DNA from: Punica granatum
Lineage: Eukaryota; Streptophyta; Magnoliopsida; Myrtales; Lythraceae
NCBI RefSeq assembly: GCF_007655135.1
Contig: NC_045132.1
Coordinates: 10,478,001-10,542,000 of the forward strand
DNA length: 64,000 nt
Direction: 5' to 3'
Part shown: positions 1 to 14,600 of the stretch, one piece after another
How the letters are laid out: each line of letters opens with the position of its first letter
Position numbering within the stretch: position 1 is the first letter of the stretch
Translations under genes and position numbers: made by a program
The notes under the pieces: generated by a model
Told to the model about the DNA's origin: nothing
Databases searched by the model: none
The model's input: the letters and a program-made list of their open reading frames with translations, nothing else

Positions 1-1798
1 GGAGTGCCCTTTTTTTAAAATTCACAATTTAAAACACCGGGACGCATAACACAAATAGAATTGGCATCTAGGGTGGACTTGCGCGTCTTGGCTCGAGTCC
101 GGGCCCGATTTGAGGCGACTCAAGTCAAAGCATGCGAGTCTCCCTTAGACCTCTTCGTGTCGTGTGATCTCGATTTCACTAACTCTTTACACATTTCGCA
201 AACCAAGGGCACAATCGTTGTTTCGTGATATGCCGACATTCTAGGAGTTAAGGAGATCGAAACACCTCGATTTATGGTTAGGAAAGGGCAGCCCGTTCGG
301 GTGCGAGTTTTATTTGCATGGCCCGTTTCATCCACTTTCGGTGTTTCCGTCATCTTACCATAGATTCGGTAATTAGCGTTGTTATCTCTGTCACAAAACA
401 TATAAAAACGGATTAATCATTCACTTGACTTAATCAAACATTAGATAATGGTTAGGTGGAACTCTAAGTTTCAAATTTAGAGTCAAAATACGAGTTTGGC
501 GTATTCAGTAAAACCGTAGAGTCACTAACAGAATAAAGTCTTAAAACAAACCCACGCACATAGTTTACCTAGAATTGCATACTAGTACATCCATTTGCTT
601 GTCTATGATAGATAAATTGTTTGCCAAATAACCCTGGTTAATAACTGACTAAATCACGTAAATTCGGCTTAATACACATCTTGTCTATATTTATTTGTAC
701 TTGTCAGTTTTTATCTGTTTTCTGTTATTGCTTGCTGATTTGTCGTGATTAGAACCCGAACCCATAGGTTACGCTTATCACGGGGTCCAACACCCCAAAC
801 CATCGACCACGGGGTCCAACACCCCCATGTACACCGAGCGCGCGCAACTTGAGTGCGGAATGGGGTCTAACTCCAAGTCACCATTCTATTCCGAGTAATG
901 TCTATGTGGAAGACGACTCGGATCGGGTGTGTGAATCGCGATTAGACATCACCCGGGAGCTCGAACGAACCAATGGTTATCGTGAGAATCGATCGATTCT
1001 CGTGTCGACCGTTGGTCCGGTCGGACCCGACCCCCCGCTCCTTGAGCCCACGTTGCTTTAATTTATTTGTCGGTCATTCAAAAATCTCACGGTGAGCCGG
1101 AGCGGAATATTGGCCCAATGCAAACTGATTGAGATCTATTTACTTTATTCAGTTGTACTTTGTAATTATTCGAGTGAACATCGCGAGGATTTCATTTGTA
1201 CATTTATTCATTTGTAAGGATCCCCGATCGGCGAGCGAAAGGTCTGAATGTCGAACTGGTCAAGTCGGTCTATTGCTACCTAGAGATGAGTAAGCCCAAA
1301 CACTCGCGGTCTCGATTCGCGTAGAGAATCGACCACCACGGTTCGACCAACTGTGATGCGAAGATAGTGAACCGATTCCTCGAGATGCAAGCCTACTCTT
1401 CTTTCAAGGCCTTGGCCCGAAGTGATCATTTACCGAATTTACGATGTCAAAATGGGTAAAGAGAGTACTACATAATCCATGCGGTAAATGAATAATAAAC
1501 AGCAAATCTAGCAAACTAGAGTACCGAAAGGCCTTACGGGATATAAGCCCAAACGTAATAGAATCCCTGAATTCGAAATTTTCAATTTTGTACGACCAAT
1601 GCCTTAACAATTAGATATATCCCATACCCTTAGACTCGGGCGACTCAACAGCCCTCGACCTTCGAATTGTAAACAGTAAGTGACGACTCATTCTCACGCG
1701 CATCCGCCTCGCGTTCCCGGGAATGTTGACACTCCCAAGCCGCGTTGCATAGGCATGCGCATGCGCATCCCGACGAGATTAAAATTCGAGTGCGCACA
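1..1798 (+). repeat. 3' part of a diverged Tat-type LTR
   Basis: This stretch follows, with many substitutions and indels, the 3' part of the large LTR at 45251-50841. The shared landmarks are the block around 390-520 (compare 49580-49720), the repeated 'gggtccaac' motifs near 785-870 (compare 50030-50070), and the closing block at 1680-1798 (compare 50711-50841). The end at 1798 is placed by the final CA of TGCGCACA. The start lies outside the window. Divergence is clearly greater than between the other copies here, so this is the oldest copy. Short open frames inside it show no coding features. Confidence 0.8.
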
Positions 1799-2138
1799 GC
1801 TTAATAATACTTTTGAGTTTGCCATGACACTTTGTTATCAGCATAGCCAAGGTTTAAATGAGTTTTACTCTCTTCGAGTCTAAATTCGAATTTAAGCTTG
1901 AGAAACCGTGATTCACGCTGCGTCAGATCAGTACTCTCTACAATGAGGGACTGCAAGTCTTTTGTCCTATACAAAACGATGAAAAGAATAACAATGGGAC
2001 AAACATAGAACACACATCATACTGTACAGTGGGAAAAGCCACAAAACCAAATTTCAGGTCTCCTAAAGGCCGGGACAATACAAACTGTGGCATTGCACCA
2101 CCAAGAGAGCGCACACAAATAAAATATGTCGCGGTATT
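1799..2138 (-). other. 3' UTR and downstream flank of TWD40-2
   Basis: The TWD40-2 stop codon lies just above this stretch and the old LTR just below it, so it must hold the 3' UTR and any polyadenylation signal. I cannot place the cleavage site with confidence. Open frames here on the plus strand are shadows of the last exon or chance. Confidence 0.5.
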
Positions 2139-2609
2139 TCACCCGAATGGTGATGGAACAGGTCCTGCAAGTGCATCTGACCGTTTGATGCTTCCCATAC
2201 CACAAATGATGCATCCAGGTGTCGTGAGGGCAGAAAATTTTGCTCCGCATAGATCACATACATCATACCCAATAGTGGACAACCGGCTGAGAGTCGCAGC
2301 ACAGAACTGAGACGGATCCTCTAGTGGATCAATGGACTTGTTGGACAGACCCCTTTGTACGCACATCTCGATCAGGCTCCTTAGCTCATCCTGCTTGCTT
2401 GGTGGTGCCTTTGACAGGAGGAGTTCAAGCATCTGCTTCGCGTAGGCAAAGTTCTGCACATCCATGTTTCGTTTGATTGCTGTTCTGATGCAGTTTATTC
2501 GGTGTTTAGCGAGGAGGGGCAATGAGCCCAAGTGCCGGGACAGTCTGGCCATCTCATCCTTCGCACTGAGAGCACTCGCGCCTTGGACCTTTTGCAGGCG
2601 CCCGATTTC
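2139..2609 (-). CDS. TWD40-2: TWD40-2 exon 24, helical end and zinc-ribbon-like tail
   Basis: The exon opens after an ATTCCAG acceptor with EIGRLQKVQGASALSAKDEM and runs through a helical segment (LLAKHRINCIRTAIKRNM). It ends in a C-x2-C...C-x2-C motif (VCDLCGAKF then GCIICGMG) and the tail KRSDALAGPVPSPFG, followed by TGA at 2139-2141. The four cysteines at this spacing suggest a small metal-binding knuckle. The role of this tail in the complex is not something I can infer from sequence. Confidence 0.94.
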   Translation of the reverse strand, partial: EIGRLQKVQGASALSAKDEMARLSRHLGSLPLLAKHRINCIRTAIKRNMDVQNFAYAKQMLELLLSKAPPSKQDELRSLIEMCVQRGLSNKSIDPLEDPSQFCAATLSRLSTIGYDVCDLCGAKFSALTTPGCIICGMGSIKRSDALAGPVPSPFG

Positions 2610-5600
2610 CTGGAATGGGGAAATCAGATGAGGTTACTAAGATTTGTGCGAATACAGCAAGAGTTAACAAAGGGAAAGGGAAGTCTGCAATGCAACAGGT
2701 ACACTGACATTGATACAACAAAATATCCCTCTACCAGACATAACATGTTGAATAGCATCACGCAAACAATTTATTACCCGACCAAAATAGTGGACAGGAA
2801 CACAAGAAGTGATCTTATCCCTAACTTCAATATAGCACTTAAGATACCGAATCATCGGGTTCCAGGCAACCCGAAAGATCAAATTTCGGTCACTCATACT
2901 TTGCATTTTTCATATGTTTGTGCTTCTTTGCTTTTCCTAAGGCTAATTCAGTTTACCTTGTCTCTATGGTTCGAGGTTTTATTAAAATCAATAAAGCAAC
3001 GGCCACCCAATTTGAACTTAAAAAGGTCACTAATAGCAAACTTTACCTGAAGAAGGGTGACTGCAATTTTGTATTGAGCACATATAGTTGCTTGGGCTTT
3101 GATATCTGCACCACGAGACTGATCCTTGGCAAGTGCCAAGAAAGCTTCATCAAAACAAGACAATGCATCAGAAAGCTGATTCTGTTCTAGATGGGCGAGA
3201 CCAGTCTTGAAACATACTGATGCAGCAGCACCGCGTGGAACCTGTAAAAGGGCAAGTGATGAAAAAAATAAACAGACAGCAATAGATAGTAAAAGGTCAG
3301 TTTCTTATTATGAATCCAAGCAGCAATATATATATAAACGTTTAAAAAAAAGGTAAGAATTTCTACTAAATCCTAATAATAAGTGTGAAGCGCAACCAAT
3401 ATCCAAGGACTAAAATCAACCTGTGGAACTCTCATCTACCGAATCCATTATTACGGAATTCATACTGAGGGATAATTCTAAGACTCCATTATATTGTGCT
3501 AAGTGCAACAATTTCCATAATAATAAGTTAAATCCAAAATATTGTTAAGCAAATCTACCAAACTTGTGAAATTGAAATTGAACACTTTCTTTTTCCCCTT
3601 TTTCTACTTGTAATCATAACTAGTTTTACAGAGGGTTTCTGAAGCAGCTGTAAGTTAAAAACAAGGCCGTAACTATGGGATAGGGATAGAGAAAGAGGAA
3701 AGAACTGAAGATTCACTCACATAGTACTTTGCTAAATCATCCCATTCAATTTCGTATTGGAAGCATATATTCTAATGAAGCTCATATAACACGGTAAGTC
3801 TATATAGCCTGAATCTTGAGTAACCCAAGTCCAACAATGAAATCTCAATAAAAATGGTATCTGTAAAGGGTCTGGTTGCAGGAAACACAAGATATTGCTC
3901 AAGCTTTAGGCTATAAGAGAATTGTTACCAATGCAGGCAGGGCTCTTGGTTAAGAACTTGGGGCTAATGCATCACATGATGGTGATTTAGGGCATTTAGG
4001 AAATCTTAAACTGATTACATGTCCTACTGATTAAAGTGCCATGTAGCCATGCTATTGTAAACTATATTTGTCGTAGTTTACAGAATAATGCAAATCACAT
4101 GTAGTCACAAAGCAAGATCTACTTTGCACTCCCTTGGTCATGCAGCCGGTTGTAACCAGCTCTCCAAAACTAATTTGATAGTGAGTACTTAGTAAACATT
4201 TTTAAAGCTTACACGCAAGGAAATCCTATCATTTTAAGCTACTAAACTGACCTAGTTTCAGCATTATTGGATCCAAGAAGTGGAAAAACAATGCATAAGT
4301 TAAAAAGTAAATAACACAAATACCAGAAAAAGAAGTACAAAACAAATCCGGGAAACTAGAGGGAGATAATAGATTTTCACCTGTCCAGGGCGCACGGATG
4401 AAGGGGGAGAGGCAGGCCGTGCAGAAGGCTTTCCAGAATCAGGAGGAACCCCAAGAGCACTGAGATCCAGAGGTTGGGTTGAAACTGGAACCTGAGCCAT
4501 CTGGGCCGGGGGCTGGGACATTGCGACTCCCTGACCTGCTGACTGTGGCGAGACACCACCATCAGGGAGTCCAATGGATTCCATGGGCAAAGGTTGCTGA
4601 GAGGCTTGCGGAGGAATCCCACCATCAGCAAGACCAATTTCAGCCCCTGGCTTGCCAACCTGACTAGGTACCACTTTTTCACTTTCAGTTCCTCGAGAAG
4701 CTTGATCCATTCTAGAAAGGTAAGTCCCAGCAGGAGGCAATGTGGCTGCCACTTGAAGGGATGGGATTGTATCCTTGAAGAAGTCCTCTGGTATGGGCCT
4801 AGCTGCAACCCCTCCTCCCACTACCATAGAACCTTGCTGAGATATTGATGCTGGCTGAGTCAATGCATCAGTACCGAAAATATCACCAGGTGCAGAACTG
4901 GGGACAAAAGCTGTTGGACCTGCAACAGTTCCAGCAGTAGGAGCTGCAGGAGTTCCAGTCATAGCAGGTTGTGGCAAACTTTGACCAATATCCAGTGACT
5001 TTGTCCTAGTCAAAGGTGGCAGGCCAAGTCTAAACTGCTCTGTGGCCTCTTTGAGCTTGTTGACATCCACTGCAGCAGAAGAAAGTGGCTTCTCTCGAAT
5101 TCTTATTTGTAGTTTCTTTGACTTTGGTACTCCCTCCTCGTCACTACTACTGCCATCAGCAGCAGGACCATACATGGATTTCTTGAATTCCTCTTCAGCT
5201 TTAGCCTGTTCATTTGCAGCAGTTGAACCAGCAAACTGCTTCCCAAGGGTTTCAAGACCCACCAAGGATTCAACCTTGGGAGGAAGTCCCTTAGATAAAC
5301 TCGACGTGGCTACAGAAATCTGAGTTCCAGTAGGTGCACCACCAGCAGGGTTGAGAACATTGACCAAGGTATCTTCCCGCACAGGTACAATGTTGCCTCT
5401 TCCTTTGATGGAACCCAAGTAAACACCAATGTGATCTGTAATTATTGATGGTATGGCACCATCATCAGTTTTCATGTATGGCATTACTTCTGCTGCCAAT
5501 TCCCATTGAGGAATGTCCTTCATGTCAGTAGGAGTCTTAATTTCCCAATTACCACCACCCCATTCAGGTCCTTTGGGAACCATACTTTCAGCAGCAAAGT

Positions 5601-8600
5601 TTGCAAAAATGCCTTGCGTCCATCCAGTAGAGCGGACTCTTAAAATCCGCTCACAATATCGCCTCAGTTCTGAATCAAGACCCTCTTCTTCCAATCTCTG
5701 TGCAAGACGACGCATGGCACTGGGGTTGAGGTGGCATATAAATAGATCAAGCATGCTTTCATAGTCTGCTATGACTTCAAAAGTCTCTTTTGCACTGTCA
5801 AACTGACCGTACCTGCAAAGTCATATATTAGTTGTTAGAGAAACGCTGAAGACTCGTGTTCCAAAAGATAAAGCCAAAGTTATCAATGCAATTCAGTGCT
5901 TTGGTTCTGAATACTAGATGAAACTAAATGTTGAGTTCTCAACTGATTATTTATTTTTTAGAAACCGAGAAAAGGTTAAGTAATCAATATTCTGTGCATA
6001 CATCTTGGGCAACATTTTATGCAAACAATTAACAAACAATATACAGTCGTGGACAAAAAGCACGACCATCCGAAAACTGATCCAAGCAAATGGAGTGTAC
6101 ATTCATAATGTAGTCATTCAAAGTGGATTTTTATATTTTATTTTTGAAAAAAAGAAAATTAGCAAAGGGAAAGATGACAGTGTATCACTAACTACAGAAA
6201 AGTGTGACAACAACACTAAATCTAATGAGCCTTGTCAAATAAGCATGAGAACAACTCTCTAGAAGCATCGATAAGATGTTCTCTCATGTTTTATACCAAT
6301 GGACTCTTGCCAACACTAAAAACCTTCCAGGAGCAACAATATACAATTCAAATGCAAATTACTGACAAGAGATATCACTCCAACAAAAATATCCAGAACC
6401 ACCATGTGAAAGATATACATCATGAAAGATTGGATAAGTATAGAATATGTAGGGTAATACATAGAAATGTTTTTTCACAGTTTGTTCAGCTGGGAACTAT
6501 CACTGTGAAGCAAGATGATCTGTTCTTAGCCACAAAAAAATATAATGTTTTCTTACTTGATACAGGCATATCCCAATTGACGAAATCGGTGGAACAAATG
6601 AGATGTTGGCGGGCATTTTGGATAATCTCTGGAACGTAGAAACTCATCCCTCAATACAGACAGAGCAGTAGAAAACCGGAGGGCTTTGATAGCATAGATA
6701 CCCCTCAAGACCTGAGTTAATTTCACACCAAAATAAGTTTAGATAGGTTCACCTGAAAGAATGAAAATTAATTTCATTTTACCTGTGTGAATTGTGGACT
6801 AGACTGAGATAGGGCTACAGCAAGATCTCCACAAACAGGAGGACCTCTAGCAAGTATATCAAGGGACCTTGGAGTGATACGCAAACTGTCAAACCTACAT
6901 ATTTAGATGCACATTTTACATGTCAGATAATCCTAAAATCTTCCATGGCTAAAATTCAGCAAAAAGTTGCAATTGGTATGTTCTGATGGTTACAAGTTGC
7001 AGTTCAAATTAAACTATATGCAGGAGCCAAAATTGTTACCTTGATGTTATTTGGTAGAGTATCTCCTTAAGATCAAGCTTCTGCTCAAAGTATTGTTGCA
7101 TTGTGCCAAATCCAATAAGAAGAGGTTCCAAGAATCCAACAAGACAGCTCCGAACTTCAACCCCTTTTTTCTGTCTGGGGTTTATTTCGGTTGGTGTAGC
7201 GAGCAGCAATCGATCATTCAAAGCTCCAACCAGGACTGCCAGAAAAATCATATTGTGATATTGGAAGGTAGATAGGAATCGGCAGCATTGCTAGTTTGTC
7301 AAAAAGAAAAAGCTGATATTGACACCTAAAAGTATGCACCTGCATAAGGCATGCTGATAGAAAGAATAGTCCTCACTTTACCATCCCATCCAAGTATACA
7401 AACTGATGTGGCAGTAGAAAACAGAAGTGCAGGTCCAACCCACAAAAGGGATCTAAAGTACATGAAATTAAGGGATCCAAACAAATTTCCAGGAGCATAA
7501 AACACATAAGTAATGACAGGTGGTAATATTTTGTTAAGGGGAAAGAAAACTTCATTAAAAAAAAATATGTTCATAGTAGGATATAGAAGGAATTCCTTTG
7601 TCGAATTTCGTGGAAGTGGCGGCAAGTATATCAAAATCTGCTGATACCATTAGCACCCTATGGGTAGTTAATATTCCAGCAACATAGCCTCGCAGAGTTC
7701 CCTGCCAATGCACCTGCATACATGAGGTATTCTCTTAGCACAAATCCCTCGAGTTCAAGATTCACTTTAGAACAGGAAAAGCATAACTTGGATAAATGAT
7801 TCTGTTAACATGATACAGAACCCTGAAACCTGAATGATTCTTGTCTTAGGAAACTCTAAATAGGATATCCATCATAAATTAATGATAGAATTACTCAACC
7901 AAAAACACATTAAAATTTTACTTGATTATGCTAACCAGAGTAGAGGCTACTGAGATCACTAAACACCCTTTTGCCTCCTATGATTAAATCCTGAGTCCTA
8001 ATTTGATGCAGTCTTTGGCACCATTGTGAGCAGTGCTATGCCAAATTTCACATAGCAACTTATACTCCTAATTATTGGTACTATTAAATATCGCATTCTG
8101 TATTTTGTTCCACAAAGACAATTGGTATCTTGGTATCTAGTGTCCATATAAAGAGATACATAGATACATATCTATATCTGATAAATTATATACATTCAAT
8201 GACTAACAGCGAATAGCCTCAAAATTCCCACAAGCATGGCCCAGGGAGGCGAGCTTGTCAACCATGGGTTTAAAAAATTCCCAACACCCTTTACTTGCTA
8301 AGCATGTTTAAGCCAGCTTATCAAGATAAAATTACCTGGAGAACAATCTCGTTAGCTTTCAATTTAATTGACTTCTTCCCTTCTGATTTAGTTGAAATGT
8401 AATGGCCATTGGTTGTTGAAAGGCGAGATCCCTGAACCAGCTTCACCAAGCCAATTTGGTTCCCATCAGTAGCAAACAACAAAGTAGACTCTACGAGCAA
8501 AAGTAAACTATTATCAGTTCTGGAAAAACCAATTGGCGATGTGGAAAAAATTAGAAATTACGACTTCTTCGGTACCTATAGGAGTCGAAAAGATTCTATC

Positions 8601-11600
8601 AATTTCTGTCTCAAACAAAAACTGCACTGGGCCCTTAATAGATCCAACATTGGTATCTGCTGATTCAGTTTTTTCAACAGCTCCATTTTCCATATCAATA
8701 GTAGGTTCGTTTCTTTTACCACCAGCATCTAGCAAAGTTGTCCCTGGCAGAATGAACAATGAGAGGCCAGTTTTGTCATCATCAAGGATTGCAAACTGAT
8801 TCTCATTTGGCCCAATAAAAGCAGCATCCCGCCCTGCCAAATGAAAGAAAAACGAGTTCAGAATTTGAAAGGCCAAAGAACAAATGCCTAATTCTGGTAA
8901 CAGCGTGTTTTCAGAAAAGGGTAAAAGCAAGATGCACCTTTAATATTGCTTCCCTTACTGTTGTTGGCATGAAAATCAACATTTTCCCAATAAAGAACAA
9001 CATCATTTGCAGCACCCATGAACTCATAAACCACAAGAAAAAGTCGCTGCTTTTGGCTGTGGACCACGTGCTTTGGATAGTATTCCACATTCCCAGGGGT
9101 CTGTCCAAACAAAAGTTTAGGCACTCAAATAGTATCATGCTTTGTGATTATAAGACTCAAGTTGTTAGAAAAATACCGTGGCATAAAGTTTTTTGTAAAT
9201 GGAGTCCACTCCAGAACAAAGATTATAAGCCATAAGGTTGATTCCATCCACATAGAATGCTCGAACAGGATAATGAAGGATACGGCTCTCCTTATTAAAA
9301 AAATTCAGCTCCAAATGAAATGGCTGCAAGGAAGACAATAGGTTAAACTAACAACTCAAACCTATGCAATAATACACCACAAAGCACCAGAACTACCTGG
9401 CAAACAGGAACATCCTTCAGGTGATGTTTAGTGTCTAAGATAGTAATGAGGGGCAATCGAGATATAGGAGCGCTTTTTGCATGACCCTCCATAAAATGCT
9501 GCAGATTTAATGGAATATTAGTAATTACAATAATAAGGGGTATAATAAAAGTAACAGCACAGGTTTTGGTAACATCTAAAAGTAATCAGACTATATATTG
9601 GCAGAAAAAATGGGAACTCAATTTTATAACGGCAAGCATTCACAATGTATTAAGCAGGCGGAGAACATTTCTTACAATACTGAAGAACTACAGGTATATG
9701 AAATGAATCAGCTTAAACAAATGACACATATTTTACATGAAATTATAAGCTTGTAGTAACATTTTACAAATTAGTATATCCTCTTAATGAGTCATAGATC
9801 AGGGCTAGGGTAGAAAATCCCCATAAGGTATATTTCTTTTCCTAGTCCTCCAAACAGTCGTATGCAATCCAAGTGCAAACAAGTCCTGGAAATTGAATAA
9901 AATTCTCAGATTATCTTTTCTTTCAATTTCTCTCAAAATCTTCTCTCTGCCTTAGCAGATTTGTGAGGTCACCGATTGTTTGAGAAGTTAATTAGCCTCC
10001 CAAAGTAGTAATTCAGGTGCAGAAGAGTGGGAGTTTCTTCATGGTCAACTATCCATCTATAACCATGGAAGATCTGAAACTGACAAGGGTAATAAAAATC
10101 AAACTGAATGCAACTAAGACTTCATAAAACACATCTTCTTCAAGCAATTACCACAAGGCCAAGGATCACCCTTTGAGTAAAGCTGTATTTTTGCAAAGAA
10201 AGTAATATGAAAACAAAGGACCATTTCTTTGTCATTGGATCTCCGACTGAATCTATAAGAAATTAAGCTGTACAATTAGCTAAATAAGCAACTATGATAA
10301 ATTAATCTGAATTCTAGTAGACCACTATCTTCAAACAGCAATGAGAACAACAAGGGTAATAATGACAAAGTAAATTTCACTTCAGCCCTATAAGTTTGCT
10401 AGAGGACACTTGCATCCCCTGCTTTTAATTGACCACTTGCACCCACATATAAAATGCGATGTCCACCTGTGATTTTTCAGGATGTCAGTACCCTCTACTA
10501 ATTTTTTTCAGAAAGAACGAACGCCCTGATTCTGATGCCAACCCAGGTAGGCTGAGCTTTGTCCTGGAATGATGAGGGCTTGACCGCCTGAGCTAGTTGC
10601 TATCACTGACAACAGTCACAGCGATGGGAGTCAGGGAAGGGATGTTAGCGTCCTGTTTGGAAATGTGCATGGGGTGCTAGTCTATTGTAAATGGGGACTA
10701 TAAGTGGTTAACTTGAAAATAGGGAGTGCAAGACTTATTAATGAACTTAATAAGGAATTCAAACACATTCTGCCCTACTGTTATGATAATAATTGGAACC
10801 AAAAAGATTACCCAACTCCAAGACCACTATCTAGAATATAGTGGACTAATTCCAGTAGCACAAATCAAAATTATGATACAAGACCACAAACAAAATTGAA
10901 GGTTAATGTTGCTATAACAACTTAAATTCCATTCACAGGCCCTCGTCAGCAAGGTATCACTCTTCTTAGTCCTCTAATATCACAGAACATGTCGACATGT
11001 TCAGTTGGAATCTTCAGAATTGGATCCAATTTAAAATACAGACATGCGCGCGCGCGCGCGCACACACATATATAGGTATATGGAGCAGGTATTATCAAAA
11101 CAAAACTATCATAAGTCAAAAAGGAAGATGCACAGGGACTTCTAATCATCGGTTTTTGGGATCCCAGGAAGCAAACACAAACAGCCAATTTGGACAAGTA
11201 GTCAAAAACAATCACATATTACAAGGTATGGCATGAAAGTAATGAAAAGCAAGAAAGGACATTCTCATACATTAATATTACTTAGAGCAACATACACTGT
11301 AGAGAAATGCTTTCCTTGCAATGTCTGCAATCGTGAGGTGATTTTGGCTGCCAGAAAGAAATTAAATAAATTAATTTACAGCACTAATGAGGAAATATAA
11401 ATGGACCAAGAAAAGTTACCCATTTATAGGAAGAATCAAGACTTCTTAATACAGGATGCAGAAATAATAATAGCAATTCGAAAGTCTCAATATTCCATAT
11501 GGGAACTAGCAAACTTACCCTTTCAGATGCTGCTCCTGCAGTTGTGCTTGAAGTTGATGATCTGCTAAAATGCCGGAGGACCCAAGAGCTGAGAGTTTCT

Positions 11601-14600
11601 CCTTCAAGACAGATGCTGCAAATTGCATTTATGATCAGTACTATATTAAATACGTCATTAACATCATTATTAAATCTAGCATATTAGAGGGAAAAAATAA
11701 TAAGGAAATTTTGAAAATTCTGGAGGACCCAAAAATATTATGAAGATTTTCAAGAAACGAACTCCTTTAAGTAGTAAAAAGTTCAACTAGTAACGGGAAG
11801 CATATAACATCATTCACTTAATAATACCAAAAGGTTACAGAAGTTTAGAATCTAGCTTCAATTATATGAGCAATATAATTCCCAAGTTATCTAGAATCAT
11901 CTCATTCAGTGGAAATCATAATGTCCCAGGCTGATGGCTTAAAGGATTAGAGGGAGATTATAAATGACACCCCAATTAGATAAATCCATTCATTTTTCCT
12001 CTTCTCTATGCATGTAACAGGCCATTTTTTAGGTAAATGTGATGAAAAAAGTGATACTTAGGTCGATGACATTCATAGCCCCTATAATCATATTTCAATA
12101 CTTAATAAAATACATTTTCTAATTAGCTTGCTGTGCAGAAACCAGAACAATGTAAAACCATGAAGCCCAGATACATATTTTTTCTGATAAATTTTTTCCC
12201 TCAAAATCATATATGTGCATTTGCTTCTGCAGTGTTTTCATTTTATCTGATACCTAACTCTCTCAATTCCAAATTTTAAAATGCAAAGAAGATGCCCCAA
12301 TTCTTTTTACTTTCTAGAAACCTTCGCCAACCTACTTTATCCGCTCTCCGCAGCCCCTCTCTGTTCTGTGTGCCCTTTCTCTCTCTGTGACCACTTTCTC
12401 ACATCTTCCTCCCTCTCTGCTCGTCCCATAGTCCACTCATGCTCCACCTCCCTCCCTCTATCTCCTTCCTACGCAGCCTCACACCAAACAACGTTGTTGA
12501 TCTCCCGACAATGACCCCCACCGACCTCTCTCTCCCTCATCTTTACCTTCTCATCACTGCAAGCTTAGGGGAGAGGATAAAGAGGACGAAGGCTGGTGGG
12601 AAGTGGAGATGAGAGGTTGAGGAGCTGAGGGCAAACCACAGATCAAGCCACGACATTGAGTGCAGATTGATTCTTAGATCTCTAATCATAGACCTCAAGA
12701 CTCAGATTGAGCCACAGATGTTGATTTGAGACAGTGGTGGCAGCAAAAAAGTAGGCAGCAGGTGCAAAGAGAAGCCTGTTGGAAAGGAAGGACAGAGAAG
12801 CATATGGCAGTTTTCTCAAAGTAGATTTACAAAGGGAAAAAAACCCGGGGGGGGGGGGGGGGGGGGGGGGGTGGTTCATTTCTGTTATTTTACCTTTTAA
12901 AATTTGGAATTGAGATGAGCGGAGATAACGGAGGAGAAGCAAAATGGACCCTAAATTTTATTGAATTTTCAACAGGTCCAATGCTGCAAACAATCCAAAC
13001 AAATATACCCCCAAAAAAAAAGATAAAAGTAAAAACATGAAAGACGTCCAAATAATCATCAACATATATATAATAACCCTAATCCGGCATATTGCGGGGC
13101 CACCTCATAAAAATCAAAACCGCTTCTCTCATGCTGCCACATCATCGAAATTCCAAGCCCTCTCATGTCGCCATATCAACATCGTATATTTTTTTTGAAT
13201 TTTTAAGAATTTTTAAGGATATAATTTCAATATATGGTCTATATATTATGTAATTCAAAATATAAGAGCCACCTATTCGCGCGATGAGGAGCTTCCAAAG
13301 ACAAGACCTCAGCTCGTGGATGATCTCTGATTCATGTCCCTTATTAATATATAGATAGAGCTTATTATATGATTTTACATTTTTTCAAGTCTCCATTTCT
13401 TGAAAATCCAAATAGTCTCATCGAACAATGAACTAAACTTGCCACAAGCTATCAATTTATTATATTTCTAATTTATATTACATAAAATAATTAATTAAAA
13501 TTTATAAATATAAACGCCCCGCGCAATGAGCTGTTAAGCGAACTAGTTTCCTATTAAAATGGAGTTTTCTACTATTATTATGCGCTACATATTTTTTTAC
13601 ACGATATATTAGATATATCAATCGTCTATTTTAAGAAAGTTCTGTTTGATAAAAATTATATATTGGTTGAATGTGCTAAATATATTAATAATATTTGGTT
13701 GTATCCATTAATGAATTTATGAATACATGAATATATATAGTTGAGAGATGTTTATGTACGTATCTATCTTCTACTTAATTACGTCAATTTTATTTATGAA
13801 TATATCTAGCTGAAAGATGCTTATGTGAGGATATACTTAATTAATTCAATAGTTGGAAAATTAATATACATCAACAAAAAAAAATCAGTTTAAATGGTAT
13901 CATATACACGAAGTAACAAAACCACTTAATTACCTAAATGATATTGAAAGTCTCTATATACAAAGTTTTCACATCAATGACAATATATACAAGTTATATG
14001 AGTATATCAAATGCAAAGGTTTTTAGAGAGAGAGAGCCATATTCTCCAAACCCATGGATATATAGCATTTTCTCCACTAAAATAGTTAAAAGATTTATTT
14101 GTCAGTTCTTGTGCAACGCACGAGTATTCATCTAATTATAAATTTATAAAAAAATATTAATAGCATTACTGCCATTCAGAATGAGAAAGCAGTAAAATGT
14201 CGATTACAAGGTGTCCATCATTCGAGATGCAGCAATGCCAGATTATATTACTTCAAAAAGTTCGATTCGGTACATAACTTGGATTAACATGCATATTCAG
14301 TATATACATCACCTGATGATCCCCTTGCACTTTGCAGAACTGTAAATAGTTGTCTTCTCCCTTCCCTCGTGTATGCCGCCCTGTTTTTCTGGTTGTCAGA
14401 ACTAACCATATTCTGTCACAGAACATGATTTCATTTAGCAGATCCAACAACAATAGTTATGACATGAATGGTCATGCATGAACTTAACTGCAAACAGGAG
14501 GGCTGCTAAATTCAATTTTGAGTGCACTTCTAGAGCTTTAATACGGGGCAAGGGATAAACTGTTTCTCCACCCTGCTGAGAGAGAATGCGAGGGATATCA

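Noticed and set aside
2029..2310. Plus-strand frame over the last TWD40-2 exon
   Set aside because: Shadow of the true minus-strand exon, which has clear protein homology.
7452..7457. TTTAG as a GT-AG type acceptor for exon 18
   Set aside because: It would drop the conserved Phe, and no GT donor exists at the matching exon 17 end. The AC at 7458-7459 fits both protein and motif.
7326..7634. Single 102-codon frame covering exon 18 and the intron upstream
   Set aside because: It reads through the AT-AC intron in a frame different from exon 17. Only the part from FRSLLW onward matches the protein.
12682..12942. Open frame with a proline run
   Set aside because: Created by the 25 G run on the other strand inside an intron; no homology.
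14110..14130. GTGCAACGCACGAG near the end of intron 9 as a transposon terminus
   Set aside because: The motif type is common in plant repeats, but I could not find a partner end or target duplication. Similar words near 13520 and 24550 are not alignable beyond a few bases.
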